From assembly GCF_904849725.1 (NCBI RefSeq), contig NC_058522.1:196151986-196215985 (forward strand): a stretch of 64,000 nt of DNA, written 5' to 3'. The number at the start of each line of letters is the position of its first letter. The first letter of the stretch is position 1. The notes under the pieces were generated by a model that saw nothing but the letters and a program-made list of their open reading frames with translations, ran no database searches and was not told the origin of the DNA. This stretch comes from Hordeum vulgare subsp. vulgare. Taxonomy: Eukaryota; Streptophyta; Magnoliopsida; Poales; Poaceae. This document shows positions 12,319 to 24,268 of the stretch, in pieces. A program made the position numbers and the translations under genes.

Positions 12319-13939
12319 TGATATGTCTCCAACTCATCAATCATTTTAGATTATTTTGTGCTATTTTATTATGAATCTTAGATACTTTATATGCAATAAT
12401 ATGCTATTTTATATCATTTTTTAGGACTAACCTATTAACCCACTCCCCAATGCCAGTTCCTATTTTTTGCATGATTTTTACTTCTACAAAAAATCAGTGA
12501 CAAAAGGAATCCAAGTACGATGACACTTTTTGGTGTTTTTCTGGACCAAAAGAGACCCTAGAAGCTTCGAGAGGTGGCCAAAAGGTGCACGAGGGAGTGA
12601 CGAGCCTGGAGGGCGCACCCTGGAGTATACAGTGCCCCCCCGTGAGATCGTTTGACCCTTGCAAGTCACCCATACCTAATTCCACATTTATAAATCCAAA
12701 AATATTACAAAACCAACAGAGAGCCACGAGAAACACCTTTTTCCCCACGATACCATATGGAGATTTTTTTTTCTAGTAGCCTGGATGAGGTAGTTTTGAT
12801 CACGGAGGCCATCTACATCAACCTTGTGGCATTCATGATGATGTGTGAGTAGTCCACCATAGACCTGCATGTCCATAGCTAGTACCTAGATAGCTTGCTC
12901 TTTGTCTTTGATCTTCAATGCCATGTTTGTCACGATTCCCGTGGTGATCTATCTGATGCAATCTTCTTTTGCGGTGTGTTCGTTGGGATCCGATGAATGG
13001 TGGGTTTATGATCAGATTATTTACTGAAAGTAATTGTGTCTTTTCTGAACTTTATTATGCATGATTGGTATAGCTTCGTATTTCTCTCAGATTTATTCGT
13101 TCGGTGGCCAACTAGATTGATTTACCTCCAGTGGGAGTGGTGCGTTGTAATGGGTTCAATCTTGCGGTGTTTTATATCCCAGTGATAGAAAGGGTACAAG
13201 ACAAGAATTTGTATTATTTCCATTAAGTATAAAAGTACAGGGTATATTCATATTGCTTGAGTTTACTTTGTGTACATCATGTCATCTTGCTCGAATCATT
13301 ACCTTGTTTGTCATGAACTTAATACCTAGGAACGCAAACATAGAGGCTCTTTCGAACTGGAATAATAGTAGTACATGCACAATCGTTTCGGTATACTTGT
13401 TTATGACTGTGATGCCTATATAACTGATAATTGCCGTGAATAACATGTCATAACTATGCACTATTCTGTTAATTTCCCAACAATAACTTATTTACCCACG
13501 GTATGCCATGTTCCAGAGAGAAGTCTCTAGTGAAAACTATGACCCTCGGGTTTGCTTAATAATAATTCCTCCGTCCCAAAATCAATGTCGTAAATTTGGT
13601 ACTAAGTTAGTACAAATTAAAACTAATGGAGTGACACATATTTTGGGACGAAGGGAGTATTTGCTAAAACCCTAAAAATATCTTGCTGCAATTTATTATT
13701 TATTTTACTTTTTATATTTATATATCTATCTCTACCAGAATTAATCCTTGCAAGTAACCGATTTAAGTGGCTTGACAACCCTCTTATCCGCGTTGGGTGC
13801 AAGTCTTTAGTTTTATGTGCGTAGGTGTCGACAACGAGAGTTTGTTTTGATTGTCCTACTGGTTTTTTAACCTTGATTCTCACCGAGGAAATACTTATTG
13901 TTAATATATTTATTCACCCTTCCTCTTCGGGGATTAACA
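12319..13939 (+). mobile_element. 3' LTR of the truncated second element
   Basis: It starts TGATATGTCTCCAACTC directly after the PPT-like AAGCTTGGGGATGC. It contains GCGGTGTGTTCGTTGGGATC, GGGTTTATGATCAGA and TTGACAACCCTCTTATCCGCG, features of the TGATACGTCTC-type LTR group as I know it. The right edge is placed at GGATTAACA and is approximate. A Stowaway MITE is inserted at 13566. Confidence 0.55.
13566..13657. mobile_element. Stowaway-type MITE
   Basis: Inverted ends TCCTCCGTCCCAAAAT and ATTTTGGGACGAAGGGAG flank about 90 bp, with TA at both borders. This is the Tc1/mariner Stowaway pattern of grasses. It carries no coding capacity. Confidence 0.8.
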
Positions 13940-14629
13940 TAACACTCTAGGAAAAGGGACTGCTAGAGTATATCTCTCCTAATCAAGGGGGAAATCCCAT
14001 CTTGGTCGTCCATGTCTAGCCGCATGGGAGTGGACAAGTTCAAGACCTACCTTTATAATTACCTACTTATTGAGTGTTGTTTGGTTGATCCAAAACAAGT
14101 CTGTCACCATCCTGAATGCACCAGGAGCATTCTCGTGCGATATGGCCCGAGATCCATAAATAATGGCAACGAATCTCCCCGGAGCACTGGCCTTCACATG
14201 GCCGTGTCGAGGCACTTAAAGGAGCGCCCAACCAACCACCGCGGGATCTTGGGGACTGGTGCCGCGTCGAGAGCAAACACCCCCTCGTAACAACGCTCGC
14301 GATGACAATTCCTCACCTCGGTCCAGCCCTCTCTCTGGCTCGATGTCTTGAGAGGCCGGGCGGGACCGGCCTAACAGCGCGGTCAAGCCCGCCCCACGGG
14401 AAACAGCAGCAATGCAGGATTGAGGAGGACCGGAAGCGTCATCTAACCGTTGGTGCTCGGAGCAACGTGCCGACGGGTGGGGCTCTGGTTGGGATGCACG
14501 GCAGACAAAGGGAAGGCGACACACGCCGGCAGCCGGCTGGCGAGGCAAGGTGACTATTGAGGAGCTATCGAGTAAAACCATTGACAACTGGCCTATATTT
14601 TTTTCTTAATTCATCTCCTACTCGACTGC
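13940..14629. other. Unassigned stretch
   Basis: Moderately GC-rich DNA after the LTR. Short frames on both strands lack recognisable domains. I see no gene or repeat I can support; it is probably old transposon or intergenic DNA. Confidence 0.4.
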
Positions 14630-15241
14630 TGGTCATCCACCCAGGTTATAGGCTGTGGGGGCAGCTGCCCCCACTCGATTTTTCTATCTGATTAGAGTTG
14701 GTCCGACGTGTATTCGATGTGCCCCACTCATGCGAATTTCCTGCCCCCACTCAGCCTAGTATCTCTTTATTTCCAAAAGCCCAACTCCATAGGAAAAGCC
14801 CGATATATATAAGAAAAAGAATTGCTACCGGCCTCAGCATAAGTCAGATGCCTCCTTCCTGTAGGTTACGCACGTTGCCTAGCTCAATTAAATGGCCAGA
14901 TTTCGTGTACACGCACACATCGTCCACTCAAAGAAAAACCACACACGCAGCCACGCACGGAGTCATCGCCTCGAGCCCTCGACCTCGCCTCTCACGCCGC
15001 CGCGGTCCTGCGGAGTCATCAGCTCACCGGCTAATTACGGCAAATCGCTGACTTACCGTCGCCGGCCCCTTACACCATCAGACTTGCACTACTTCATCGG
15101 AGAACAGAGATCTTAATTCCACAACTCCCTAGTTCGAAATGACTTCAAGGTAATGCGTCAAATTCTTTAATTTCAAATCAACTTACATGTATAGTTTATC
15201 AATTTGGATGATTAGGTCAGTTTAAATTTTGTGTAACATAC

Positions 15242-15350
15242 TCTCCCCTTTCCTAAATATAAATCTTTTTAGAGGTTTCACTAGGGGCATACATATGTAT
15301 ATACACATACTTTATACTATAGATTCACTCATTTTGTTTCGTATATATCA
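15242..15350. mobile_element. Partial Stowaway-like MITE
   Basis: CTCCCCTTTCCTAAATATAAATCTTTTTAGAG, in its first part, resembles the left half of a common Triticeae Stowaway MITE. The matching right terminus is not visible, so it is truncated or heavily diverged. Confidence 0.4.
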
Positions 15351-15423
15351 CAACTCATCTTCATGTATGTTGTATGGAAATTTATCCATTCATTTAACAT
15401 CCATTATTTTAACTTAAAGTTGC

Positions 15424-15600
15424 AGGGAAATAAATGAAGAGGTTTTTCTTTTCAAAAATCAACAACTTTCAAGATGCCTGAACTTGTTGATTTGTACAAG
15501 CTTCCTAGGGATCCATCTAAAAGACTAGAATTCCTACCAAAAGTGATAGTTAAACCTTTTCATACAGTCAAAGATCATCGAGGGATAAATAAAAGGTAAT
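15424..15600 (+). pseudogene. hAT transposase N-terminal remnant
   Basis: After a possible splice acceptor (GTTGCAG) the DNA reads MKRFFFSK in one frame. In another it reads LVDLYKLPRDPSKR followed by EFLPKVIVKP. This resembles the start of plant hAT/TTF-type transposases, which often begin with MKRFF and later have a short P-x-DP-x-x-R block. The frames do not join and nothing of the catalytic core follows. The identity rests mainly on the hAT ends around it. Confidence 0.4.
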
Positions 15601-15924
15601 GCGCTAAAGTGTTTCTTTTTCTTTTTCGAAGTACCATCCTTCTTCAATGTTTCCATTCTTTCTCAATTTGATAATGTAATTTCTTACAGGTTGTAGGTTG
15701 ATTGGTAGAACAATGTGTCACATTTGCAACTTCGAAACAAGATATTACCATATGTAATTCATTTAATCTCAAATGGTTAGTCTTCTTTCATTTTTGATGA
15801 ATTTGGTTAATGCATGAAAAAGGAGGTGTGCAAAAATTAGGTGATTATGCCCGTGTTTTATTTACATTAATACATTTTTTTGCCCCCTCTCATTTTTTTT
15901 CCTGGGTCCGCCCCTGTGGTCATC

Positions 15925-16463
15925 TACTGCTTTTTCTAAAAAGTGCATAGGCCTAAAGTAGTACTACTTCACGTAATTGACTGCCAGTACTAACTAAATT
16001 GACTACTAGTTTTGTAGCACGGTACCTTAGATGTGGTTGAACTTTAGTAGTCCAAATATTACTATTTCACGTAAAGATCAAAGCGAATCTATTCGTGGCA
16101 CTAGTTCATACTTGTTTTGAACAGATCGTTTTCGCTTAGTTGCTTTGGTCTGCTACAGCGGCCATCGTCAAACATGTTTAATTCTTTTTTCTAACTATCC
16201 CTTTAGAACGAAAAATTATTATATACTTTTTCCATTTTGATGACTTAATTTTATACTAACTTTGTACTATAGTTAATAAAAAGTTAAGTCATTTGTTTTG
16301 GAACAGAGGGAGTATAATATTTTCAGCTGGTTTGCACCGTATTATTTTAAGAAATATTCTACCAACACTCAACGCGTCTCTTACCATCACCTCGGCAGTC
16401 GACCTATGTCGACATCTTCGTGTCAAGAAATATCTGACCTACACATCGGAACTTTGTCGAATC
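15925..16463. other. Unassigned stretch containing a small MITE
   Basis: AT-rich DNA with repeated TACT/AGTA-type words. Apart from the degenerate Stowaway element at 16226-16312 nothing can be supported. It resumes at 21758-21981 on the far side of the copia insertion. Confidence 0.4.
16226..16312. mobile_element. Degenerate Stowaway MITE
   Basis: Imperfect inverted ends (CTTTTTCCATTTTGATGACTTAA and TTAAGTCATTTGTTTTGGAAC...GGGAG) are flanked by TA on both sides; size is about 87 bp. Confidence 0.6.
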
Positions 16464-16604
16464 TGTTAGGAATAAGCAACTTGTATTCCCATGAGGCCAT
16501 AGGCCAGTATATATACATGTACAGGTGGTGGACTATATGCAGGAAACCCCTTATATATTGGGATAAATACAAAAGGGTACATGACTTATATTATAACTCT
16601 AACA
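16464..16604 (-). repeat. 3' LTR of the copia element
   Basis: TGTTAGGAATAAGC...CTCTAACA in plus-strand reading, 141 bp. It is the downstream LTR because the polyprotein reads leftward. Confidence 0.95.
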
Positions 16605-16616
16605 CCCCCCCCCCCT
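16605..16616 (-). promoter_or_regulatory. Polypurine tract of the copia element
   Basis: A run of 11 C followed by T on the plus strand, so an A then G-run on the coding strand, directly beside the 3' LTR. It is the plus-strand DNA primer site. Confidence 0.9.
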
Positions 16617-16673
16617 CAAACTCATGGTGGATGAACAACACTGAGTTTGGAGAGATAGAAGCCATGTTGTGCT

Positions 16674-19600
16674 CTAGTCTGGGCCTTCGTCAGGAAATCC
16701 GCCAACTGTAACTCGAAAGGCACATACTGAAGAGCAATAACCTGATCCTGCACAGCAGCGCGCACAGACAGAAACACCAAAATCCTGAAGTAACCACCGT
16801 AACCAAGTCACCTCTGCCGTCAAAAGAGACATCGCTCGCAACTCAGCCTCTGCACTCGAACGGGAAACTGCAATCTGTTTCTTCGTCTTCCAGGCAATGA
16901 GAGAACCACCAAGAAAAACACAGTAAGCAGAAAGTGAACGGCGATCTGAAGGATCACTAGCCCACGTAGCATGCGAATAGGCCTCAAGCTGTAAAGAACT
17001 GGAGCGAGGAAAGAATAGACGGTGAGAGATCGTGCCCCGAAGATATCGGAGAACACGGAGGAGATGACTATAGTGAACCGATGTGGGAGCAGAGACGAAC
17101 TGACTTAGAATATGAACCGGATAAGAGATATCCGGACGAGTGACAACCAGGTAAACAAGACTGCCAACAAGATGACGATAACGCGTCGGGTCAGGCAGGG
17201 GATCACCATCAGTAGCGCATAGGTGAACATTGAGCTCCATAGGAGTCTCAACAATGCGCTCATCAGTAAGAGCAGCACGAGCAAGAAGATCCTGGATATA
17301 CTTTGCCTGGGATATAAAGAAGCCATCAGAGGTAGAAGAAACTTCAATCCCAAGAAAGTAGCGAAGATGTCCAAGATCAGACATAAGGAACTGCTCACTA
17401 AGACGGGCCTTGACAAAGGCAATATACTCGGGGTCATCCCCAGTGATGACCATATCATCAACATAGAGAAGAAGAAGAGTCCGACCACGAGGAGAAAGGT
17501 GAATAAATAACACTGGTTCATGCACATTGGGTGAAAAACCAGCGGCAGTCGCCACAGAGGCAAAACGCTCAAACCAGGCACGGGGGGCTTGCTTAAGGCC
17601 ATAGAGAGAGCGACGAAGACGACATACCATGCCATCAGGAACAGAATACCCAGGTGGTGGCTGCATGTACACCTCCTCACGCAGCTCACCATTAAGAAAA
17701 GCATTCTTAACATCAAGCTGAGAGATAGACCAGTGGCGTGTAGAGGCCACGGCAAGAAGTGTACGAACAGTGGTCATATGAGCCACAGGAGCAAAAGTCT
17801 CGTCATAATCACGACCATGCTCCTGCTGAAAACCACAAGCCACAAGACGAGCTTTGTGACGCTCAAGAGAACCATCAGAGCGAGTCTTAACCTTGTAGAC
17901 CCACTTACAAGTGATGGCACGAACTCCGGGAGGAAGGGAAACAAGATCCCACGTACCAGTGCGTTCAAGAGCAGTAATCTCCTCTGCCATCGCAAACTGC
18001 CATTCAGGATGAACAATAGCCTGATGATAAGTAGTCGGCTCAAGAACAGCAGCACCAGCGGTGGAAAATCCAAAGCGATCAACAGGCGGACGAGGACGAG
18101 AACGCAAACCATAAGTAGGCTGAGATGAGGATGACGACACATCCACAGAGGCATCCACAAAACGTGAATGACGAGTGTAACACTGAGGAAAAGATGGAAC
18201 AATGGAAGGAGGAATCGCCAAGGTACAATCGGGGAGTGACGACGAAGAAGTCACCGGAGAGGAAGGTGTAGACTCCGGTGACATGCTAGACGAGGAGACC
18301 GTGGAAGATGGTGGCGACAAATCGACTGGAGGTGGAGAAGGAGAGGGAGCGGAACGAATAGGCAAAGGCTCGACAGGTGTGATAGGTGTGTCAGGAAAAG
18401 TGAGAAAAGAGACATCCGCCACTGAAAAGGTCGAGGAAGATGGGCGTGGGTAGAAGGGACGAGACTCATCGAAAGTCACATCCCGAGAGATACGCATCCG
18501 ACGACCGATAGGATCCCAACAAAAACAGCCCTTATGCTCATCACTATAGCCTAAGAAGACACACTCAACAGACTGAGCGGTCAGTTTGGTGCATTCGCGG
18601 GGGCAAGAAGAACATAGCAAACACAACCAAACAAGCGAAGCATCGAATAATCAGGAGAATGGTCAAAAAGACGCTCGAAAGGAACACCACCCTGTAGAGC
18701 AGAGGAAGGCTGGAAATTGATGAGATAGGTGGAGGTGGAGACGGCCTCAGCCCAAAAATGAGGCGGGAGAGAGGCAGCAATCATCAATGCACGAGCCGTC
18801 TCAAGAAGATGACGATGCTTGCGCTCAGCCACGCCATTCTGAGCATGAGCACCAGGACAAGAGAATTGAGAGAGAGTCCCTTGCTCAGCAAGAACACCAC
18901 GCAACATCTTAGAGATATACTCGCCAGCGGAGTCAGCACGAAACACACGAATGGGAGAAGAGAACTGAGTATGAACCATGGCAGCAAAACGCTTATAAAT
19001 GGACAACACCTCACTACGAGAAGTCATGAAATAAAGCCATGTGTAACGAGAGAAGTCATCTATGAAAATAATATAGTATTTATGACCCCCTTTCCAAGCG
19101 AAGGGAGCCGGACCCCATACATTGGAATGGACTAAATCAAAAGGACGCTTAGACACTGACTCACTATATGGATATGGTAACTGAATCTGCTTGCCAAGAC
19201 GACAACTCTGACACTCCAAGGAGGCATCTCCTGAGACAGACCCCAGAAGACCTCGACAAACTAATGACGACAAACGAGAACCACACAGATGACCAAGTCG
19301 ATGATGCCACTGCTGGAAAGAACCAGTAGCCGAGGCAACCAAACCAGAAGAACTGGCGATAGAGTGGGCAGCGGAAGGAACATGAAGCCAGTCCAACCCC
19401 CAAAGACCCTCAGAATCACGGCGGCGAGGACCAGCCCCAACCAGAGTGTGCGTGCGACAGTCCTGGACAGAACAAGAGTCAAGGTCAAGGATGACACGAC
19501 AACCAGAATCAGCAAGTTGACCAGCGGAAAACAAATTCATGGTAAGTCGAGGAACATGAGCAACATGAGGAACAGAATAAGAAGGAGTGGTAAGAGTGCC

Positions 19601-20909
19601 TCTACTAACGACAGGAAGGGGAGTACCATCAGCGGTGAGGACATGAACAGGAGAATCAAGCGATCGAAGAGAGGACAGAGTGGAAGAATTAGAAGTCATA
19701 TGAAAGGAAGCTCCAGAGTCCAGAACCCATGGGGATGTACCTGACTGTGTAGAAGGTGGTTGCTCAGTGCGGGAAGCCTCAGTCACAGAACAAGCAGTAC
19801 CCGTTGAGGAAGAACCTGAAGCAGCGAGCAGACGCTTAAGTCTCAGAATATACTGCTCAGTCAAAGTGATGGCTGAAGCTGTCGAGGTAGACGACGAAGT
19901 CGCTGTAGATGATGACTGCGCCTTGCGCAAGTGTTTCTTCTTCGTGTAACAGTGGGACTCAATATGACCATCATTGTTGCAGTAGTTACAATGTGGACGG
20001 GGGCGACCTGAGCCGCTAGAAGGAGTGGGCAAGAGCGGCGGAGCACTCGAGCGAGAAGGGGTCGGTGCAGCAGGTGGCGTAGAAAAAGTCCGAGCAACGA
20101 GCACTGAGGGAACCTCCAGCAAACCAGCACCACGTAAGCGAGTCTCCTCAGCACGAATCTCAGAAAGCGCCTCCATGAGAGAAATACGGCCACGAGCAAA
20201 CAACTGAGCACGCCGGGGCTCAAACTCCTTACGGAGCCGAGACAGGAACTCGTAGACGCGATGAAACTCCAAGTCGGCCTGGACAGCCTGGCAACAGGGG
20301 CAAGTACGACAACCAGCACTGCGGAGAGAATCAAGCTGCCGCCAGATAGCAGAACTCTGTGCATAGAAGTCATCAAAAGTAGAGTCACCCTGCTGAAGAG
20401 CATGCTCCTGACGGACCATAGAGAGGTATAAGGCATCACCAGAGGGCTCATAGCGCTGACGAAGGCGGGTCCACATCTCAAATACAGTAGGAAGGCCCAG
20501 AAACTCAGAAGCAAACTGAGGCAGAACACTAGCAGTGAGAACAGCGGCAGCACGAGCATCATCATCAAGCCACTGGGTGTAAACGGACAGAGCATCATGA
20601 TACACCTGAAGAGCCTCCTCATAAGCCAAGACCTTCTCATCATAAGCACTCACAACGGCCTCATCAGCAAGCTTAGTCGCATCCTTTGCGGCCTGAGAAG
20701 CATCCGCAGGAAGAGCCGGTGGGGTCGGCGGAGTGGGAGCCACGGGAGGAACCGGACATGGCGGACAACAGACCTCGCCGGAAAGAAAAACCCCATAGGC
20801 AGATAACACGCACGTGAATGCGCATGAAGCCAATGAACTCGGTGTAGTTAGTGCCATCAAAGATCACTGGACAACGAGGAACAACAACGTAGCCGGATGC
20901 AGCACACAT
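16674..20909 (-). pseudogene. Broken copia gag-pol polyprotein gene
   Basis: The likely start is the ATG at 20909 ([19 protein letters not shown]), and the frame changes near 20790 beside an A5 run. The long second frame then has gag, a CCHC knuckle ([14 protein letters not shown]), the protease motif [12 protein letters not shown] (about 19730), the integrase zinc region HHRLGHL and core [13 protein letters not shown], with [16 protein letters not shown] further frameshift lies near 18595 in a GGGGG run. The last frame holds reverse transcriptase ([30 protein letters not shown] near 17455) and RNase H (SRSSAEAEL). Near 16780 the RNase H end jumps frame after a small deletion, removing its last catalytic part. 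In a working element the product would form particles and carry out reverse transcription and integration. Confidence 0.92.
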
Positions 20910-20914
20910 TTTTT

Positions 20915-21600
20915 TTAGAGCTCACGTCGGGACCGACGAAATCGGAAGCAGCAGGCCCGCGCCTCGATCTGGTGGTGACGGGAACCAGCAGGGGAACGGG
21001 AACCAGCAGAGGCGACGGGAACCAGCAGACGGCCTCGCCTCGATCTGGTGGTGACGGGAAACAGCAGGCCCGCGCCTCGATCTGGTGGTGACGGAACCAG
21101 CAGGGGAACGGGAGAGCGACGGGAACAAGCTGGCTGCCGCGCGTCCATCTGGTGGCGACGGGGATCAGCAGAGGCGACGGGGATCAGCAGAGCCCGCGCC
21201 TCGATCTAGTGGTGACGGAACCAGCAGGGGAACGGGAGAGCGACGGGAACCAGCCGACTGCCGCGCCTCACGAGGATCAGCAGAGCCTCGCCTCGATCTG
21301 GTGGCGACGGGAATCAGCAGAGGAGACGGGGACGGGATGCAGGCGGCCGCGCCTCGAGTTGGTGAGGACGAGAACCAGCAGGGCGACCGGGACCAGCAGG
21401 GCGACGGGAGTAGGCGATGGGGAACGACCCGGACAACACCCAGAATGACTTCAGCCAGGAGCGAAGCGAGATTCCAGGAGCCAAGAGCCCGGTGTTGACT
21501 TGAGCCGTTGAGCGCGACGGGAACCAGCAGCGAGACAGAAGGCGACTGCGGGGAGACGAGATTGGATCGGAGCACGAGTTGCGCGTGCGAGAAAAAACCC
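20915..21600 (-). repeat. GC-rich tandem modules in the copia leader
   Basis: Between the primer site and gag lie many irregular copies of modules built from GACGGGAACCAGCAG and CGCGCCTCGATCTGGTGG (plus strand), with 20-100 bp spacing. Frames through it are all open because of composition. It is the untranslated leader and no gene is called. Confidence 0.8.
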
Positions 21601-21603
21601 TAA

Positions 21604-21616
21604 GGCTCTGATACCA
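21604..21616 (-). promoter_or_regulatory. Primer binding site of the copia element
   Basis: GGCTCTGATACCA on the plus strand is TGGTATCAGAGCC on the coding strand, complementary to the 3' end of initiator methionine tRNA. It touches the 5' LTR directly. Confidence 0.95.
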
Positions 21617-21757
21617 TGTTAGGAATAAGCAACTTGTATTCCCATGAGGCCATAGACCAGTATATATACATGTACAGGTGGTGGACTATATGCAGGAAAC
21701 CCCTTATATATTGGAATAAATACAAAAGGGTACATGACTTATATTATAACTCTAACA
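21617..21757 (-). repeat. 5' LTR of the copia element
   Basis: A 141-bp copy of 16464-16604 with two substitutions, followed by the GAATC duplication. Confidence 0.95.
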
Positions 21758-22272
21758 GAATCAACCTTGACGCCAAGGTCGTATTTATCACATTATTCAC
21801 TTCGTATAAATTAATTATGCATTTTTAATTATTATTATTTTTCTTGCACTATTTTATGTGTGCAGTGCATGGGATCCATTTCTCTGCACGGTTAGATCGA
21901 CGTGCCGACATCATCACCTCGTATTCATCGACCAAATTATGTCCTCGCATCAGCCCATCGTCTTTTCCAGGCATCGCCACACACTAGTGGAAAAAGGGGC
22001 TTTAGTCCTGGTTTCAGAGGGCTTTTAGTCCCGGTTGTGTAGCCAGGACTAAGCCTTCGGGGCTAAAGGCCCCACCTTTTAGTCCCGGTTGTGCTGGAAA
22101 CCGGGATTAAAACCAAGTTATCACAAGGTTGAAACACTAACTACTCGTCTCTCTTAGGTAAAAAAGCATAATAAAGGGGAACTCCGACATCTCCCCATTG
22201 AAGAACACAAATCAACCTATCTCCAACTTATGAGATGCGTAAGTATTCCTCTTCAAGTGGCAGTGTGGATGC

Positions 22273-23130
22273 TTATATTGCATTTATCCATCCTTTGATA
22301 TTCTGAATTTTTTCACTTTGAGATATCCTGTATTTACCACGGTAATTAATCGGGATTGGTCGTAAGCTAACCATTTGGAAATCACCATTTCTAAACATCC
22401 ATTTATGCACGGTCTCTGGCGGGAGTACCCATTGAAGAACATTAGTAATAGTAATATTGTTAGCAAACTAGTCTTTCTTAAGAACAACGTATAAAAAAGA
22501 TGGACTAGTGACATAATGGTAAAAAAGTTCTTACAGAGTTGTTTGAAGTGATGTTATAAGGGTTCAACTAGTTCACTAGTGGCACATATCCATGATAAAT
22601 GTTGCCAGTCATGTAATGTTTAGTACGATACTCAACATCGTGAATAAATGAGATTAGATGGTTTTTCTCCAACCAAGTAAGCTCAGAGCCATAACTGTAG
22701 TAGGTCTGATCTATTATCTATCGAATCGTTCTTGTAGCAGGGAAATAAGATAATAATCAAAAATAAAGAAATTTACTCGGGATGAGTACCGGATACTTTT
22801 CAATAATGAATATAAATTACCTAACAAATTTATTGACAAACGCCCCTGCAGGTAGAACTGAAATCAAGTCATCGTCCGCATGCACCCAAATTTCTATATT
22901 ATTATCACGAACATCGTCATTGCCAAAATCAAAGGTAGTATTCATGTCCTCATCCAACCCATATGCCTTGCAAAATGCTCTTCAACTAGAACAACCAAAA
23001 TATGTGCGATCTTCTTCATTATTTACCTTAACAACAAAAGTGAAATGCTCCGCTCTTTGGTGAGCTATCTTAGGCTATGTACTTTCCTTGTCTTTGAAAT
23101 GAAACTTGTCCAAGATAGCGAATCTTGCAT
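22273..23130 (-). pseudogene. Degenerate gene with B3-like segments
   Basis: Three frames on the minus strand have plausible exon edges. About 23130-22822 reads FVVKVNNEEDRTYFGC, then after one stop RAFCKAYGLDEDM and IWVHADDDLISVLP, ending at a GT donor. About 22720-22548 reads YGSELTWLEKNHLISF and YMTGNIYHGYVPLV, ending at GTAAG. 22440-22273 reads LPPETVHKWMFRNGDFQMV and closes with KGWINAI and a stop. The first block has the spacing of the second half of a plant B3 DNA-binding domain (charged strand, W/R-x-F segment, then acidic turn), but this is weak. Stops interrupt it, so it is decayed. It may be the element's own second gene or a captured host fragment. Confidence 0.4.
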
Positions 23131-23199
23131 GGGAGGGAACGCATTAGTCGAATTGAACAAAAGAAAATTAAAGGTTAACTAAAGCAAAAAAAGCACATG

Positions 23200-24260
23200 T
23201 CATCTTTATTAACAAAAAATACATGCCGCCTTTACATACCGTAATAATCGCAAAGTCATCATGTAGCTTTACGGTGAAGGATGTACTATTGTCTAGGTGA
23301 GGATAACGGTCCATATACCCCTGTCATCCCAACACAAATGGCACACACGGATCCTATCGTCGTCGGGCCACGCCATTTCCTGTGTTCATGATTTTATAAG
23401 ATAAAAAATCGACGGCAATTGTTTTCTTAATGCTCATTGATTCTAAGATTAACATATGAGTATTTAATGAAAAAATGGAATGATGCTCTCTTTATTTACA
23501 ATCAATACAAACTAAAGAAAGGAAAAGAAACTATAGCCTAACTACCAATTCTTAGATTCAGTCAGATAACTACCTATTCTTTTAATACAATTATGCTCTC
23601 TTTATTTCGAACCGAAACAAACTAAAGAAAGGAAAATAAACTATAGCCAAGAAGGCATGCATGGATGTATCTTGGATCTTGACATTTACTCATGGACTAT
23701 GCATCATTTTCTCGCACGTCAATTAATCAGATTACAACATTACGAACTTGTGAATCAATTTTCAAGACATCACAAGCGGCAAGAGTTCTACAACAGCACT
23801 TCTACTGAATTTTGTACACTGATTTTTCTCGAGTTTATGGTTTGCACAGATTTTTTTTCACTAATTTGCACTGGATTTCGTAAATGCAATCTCTAATAAA
23901 ACATTCTTGTTTGACTCAAGAAACTTCAAATCACAAAATGACCAGCAAACATATTTGCTATATTAATAGCCAACATTATCATAAAACATCAAATATGATG
24001 TAATCCAAAATGACCAGCAAACATGTTATCTAATAAAAAGTTCATTATTGAATATTCACATCATGGCATATCACAGAGTAAACAGTAAGGTGATATTGAG
24101 AGTGGAAATGACATTATGAACATTCTCCAAATAAAATTTGGATCTTACATCATGGATTCACCATATATTAGCATTTGGTAAACATTTAGAGTTAAATAAG
24201 TGACAACACATGACGATGACATCTCATTAAAATTCTCTAAAAAACTAAATTCACTATTTT
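23200..24260. other. AT-rich inner part of the CACTA element
   Basis: No gene is seen. Two short internal duplications occur: ACTAAAGAAAGGAAAAGAAAC near 23511 recurs as ACTAAAGAAAGGAAAATAAAC near 23620, and AAAATGACCAGCAAACAT recurs near 23935 and 24007. Confidence 0.5.
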
Positions 24261-24268
24261 GATATCTA

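Larger units (their letters stand above)
14638..15916 (+). mobile_element. hAT-type element with 8-bp duplication
   Basis: The right end is CCTGGGTCCGCCCCTG (15901-15916), whose complement CAGGGGCGGACCCAGG is a familiar plant hAT terminus. The left end is CACCCAGG (14638-14645), the same terminus lacking GGGGCGGA. Eight-base copies TGGTCATC flank it at 14630-14637 and 15917-15924, as expected for hAT. The inside holds a GC-rich leader, an ATG followed by a possible GT donor near 15138-15150, an AG acceptor near 15425, and a decayed transposase start. At 1.28 kb it is non-autonomous. Confidence 0.75.
16464..21757 (-). mobile_element. Complete Ty1/copia retrotransposon
   Basis: This 5,294-bp element has two 141-bp LTRs (16464-16604 and 21617-21757) that differ at two positions, both G/A. 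Target duplication GAATC is at 16459-16463 and 21758-21762. Transcription runs right to left: primer site at 21604-21616, GC-rich leader, then a gag-protease-integrase-RT-RNase H order typical of copia. The coding region has at least two frameshifts and a 3' deletion, so this copy cannot make the polyprotein. The near-identical LTRs indicate a recent insertion. Confidence 0.95.

Noticed and set aside
17223..19744. Arg/Ser/Lys-rich plus-strand frames across the copia element
   Set aside because: They are complements of the real minus-strand gag-pol frames.
20915..21600. Frames through the copia leader (21085-21498 and others)
   Set aside because: They follow from tandem GC-rich modules and differ in every frame; no gag similarity.
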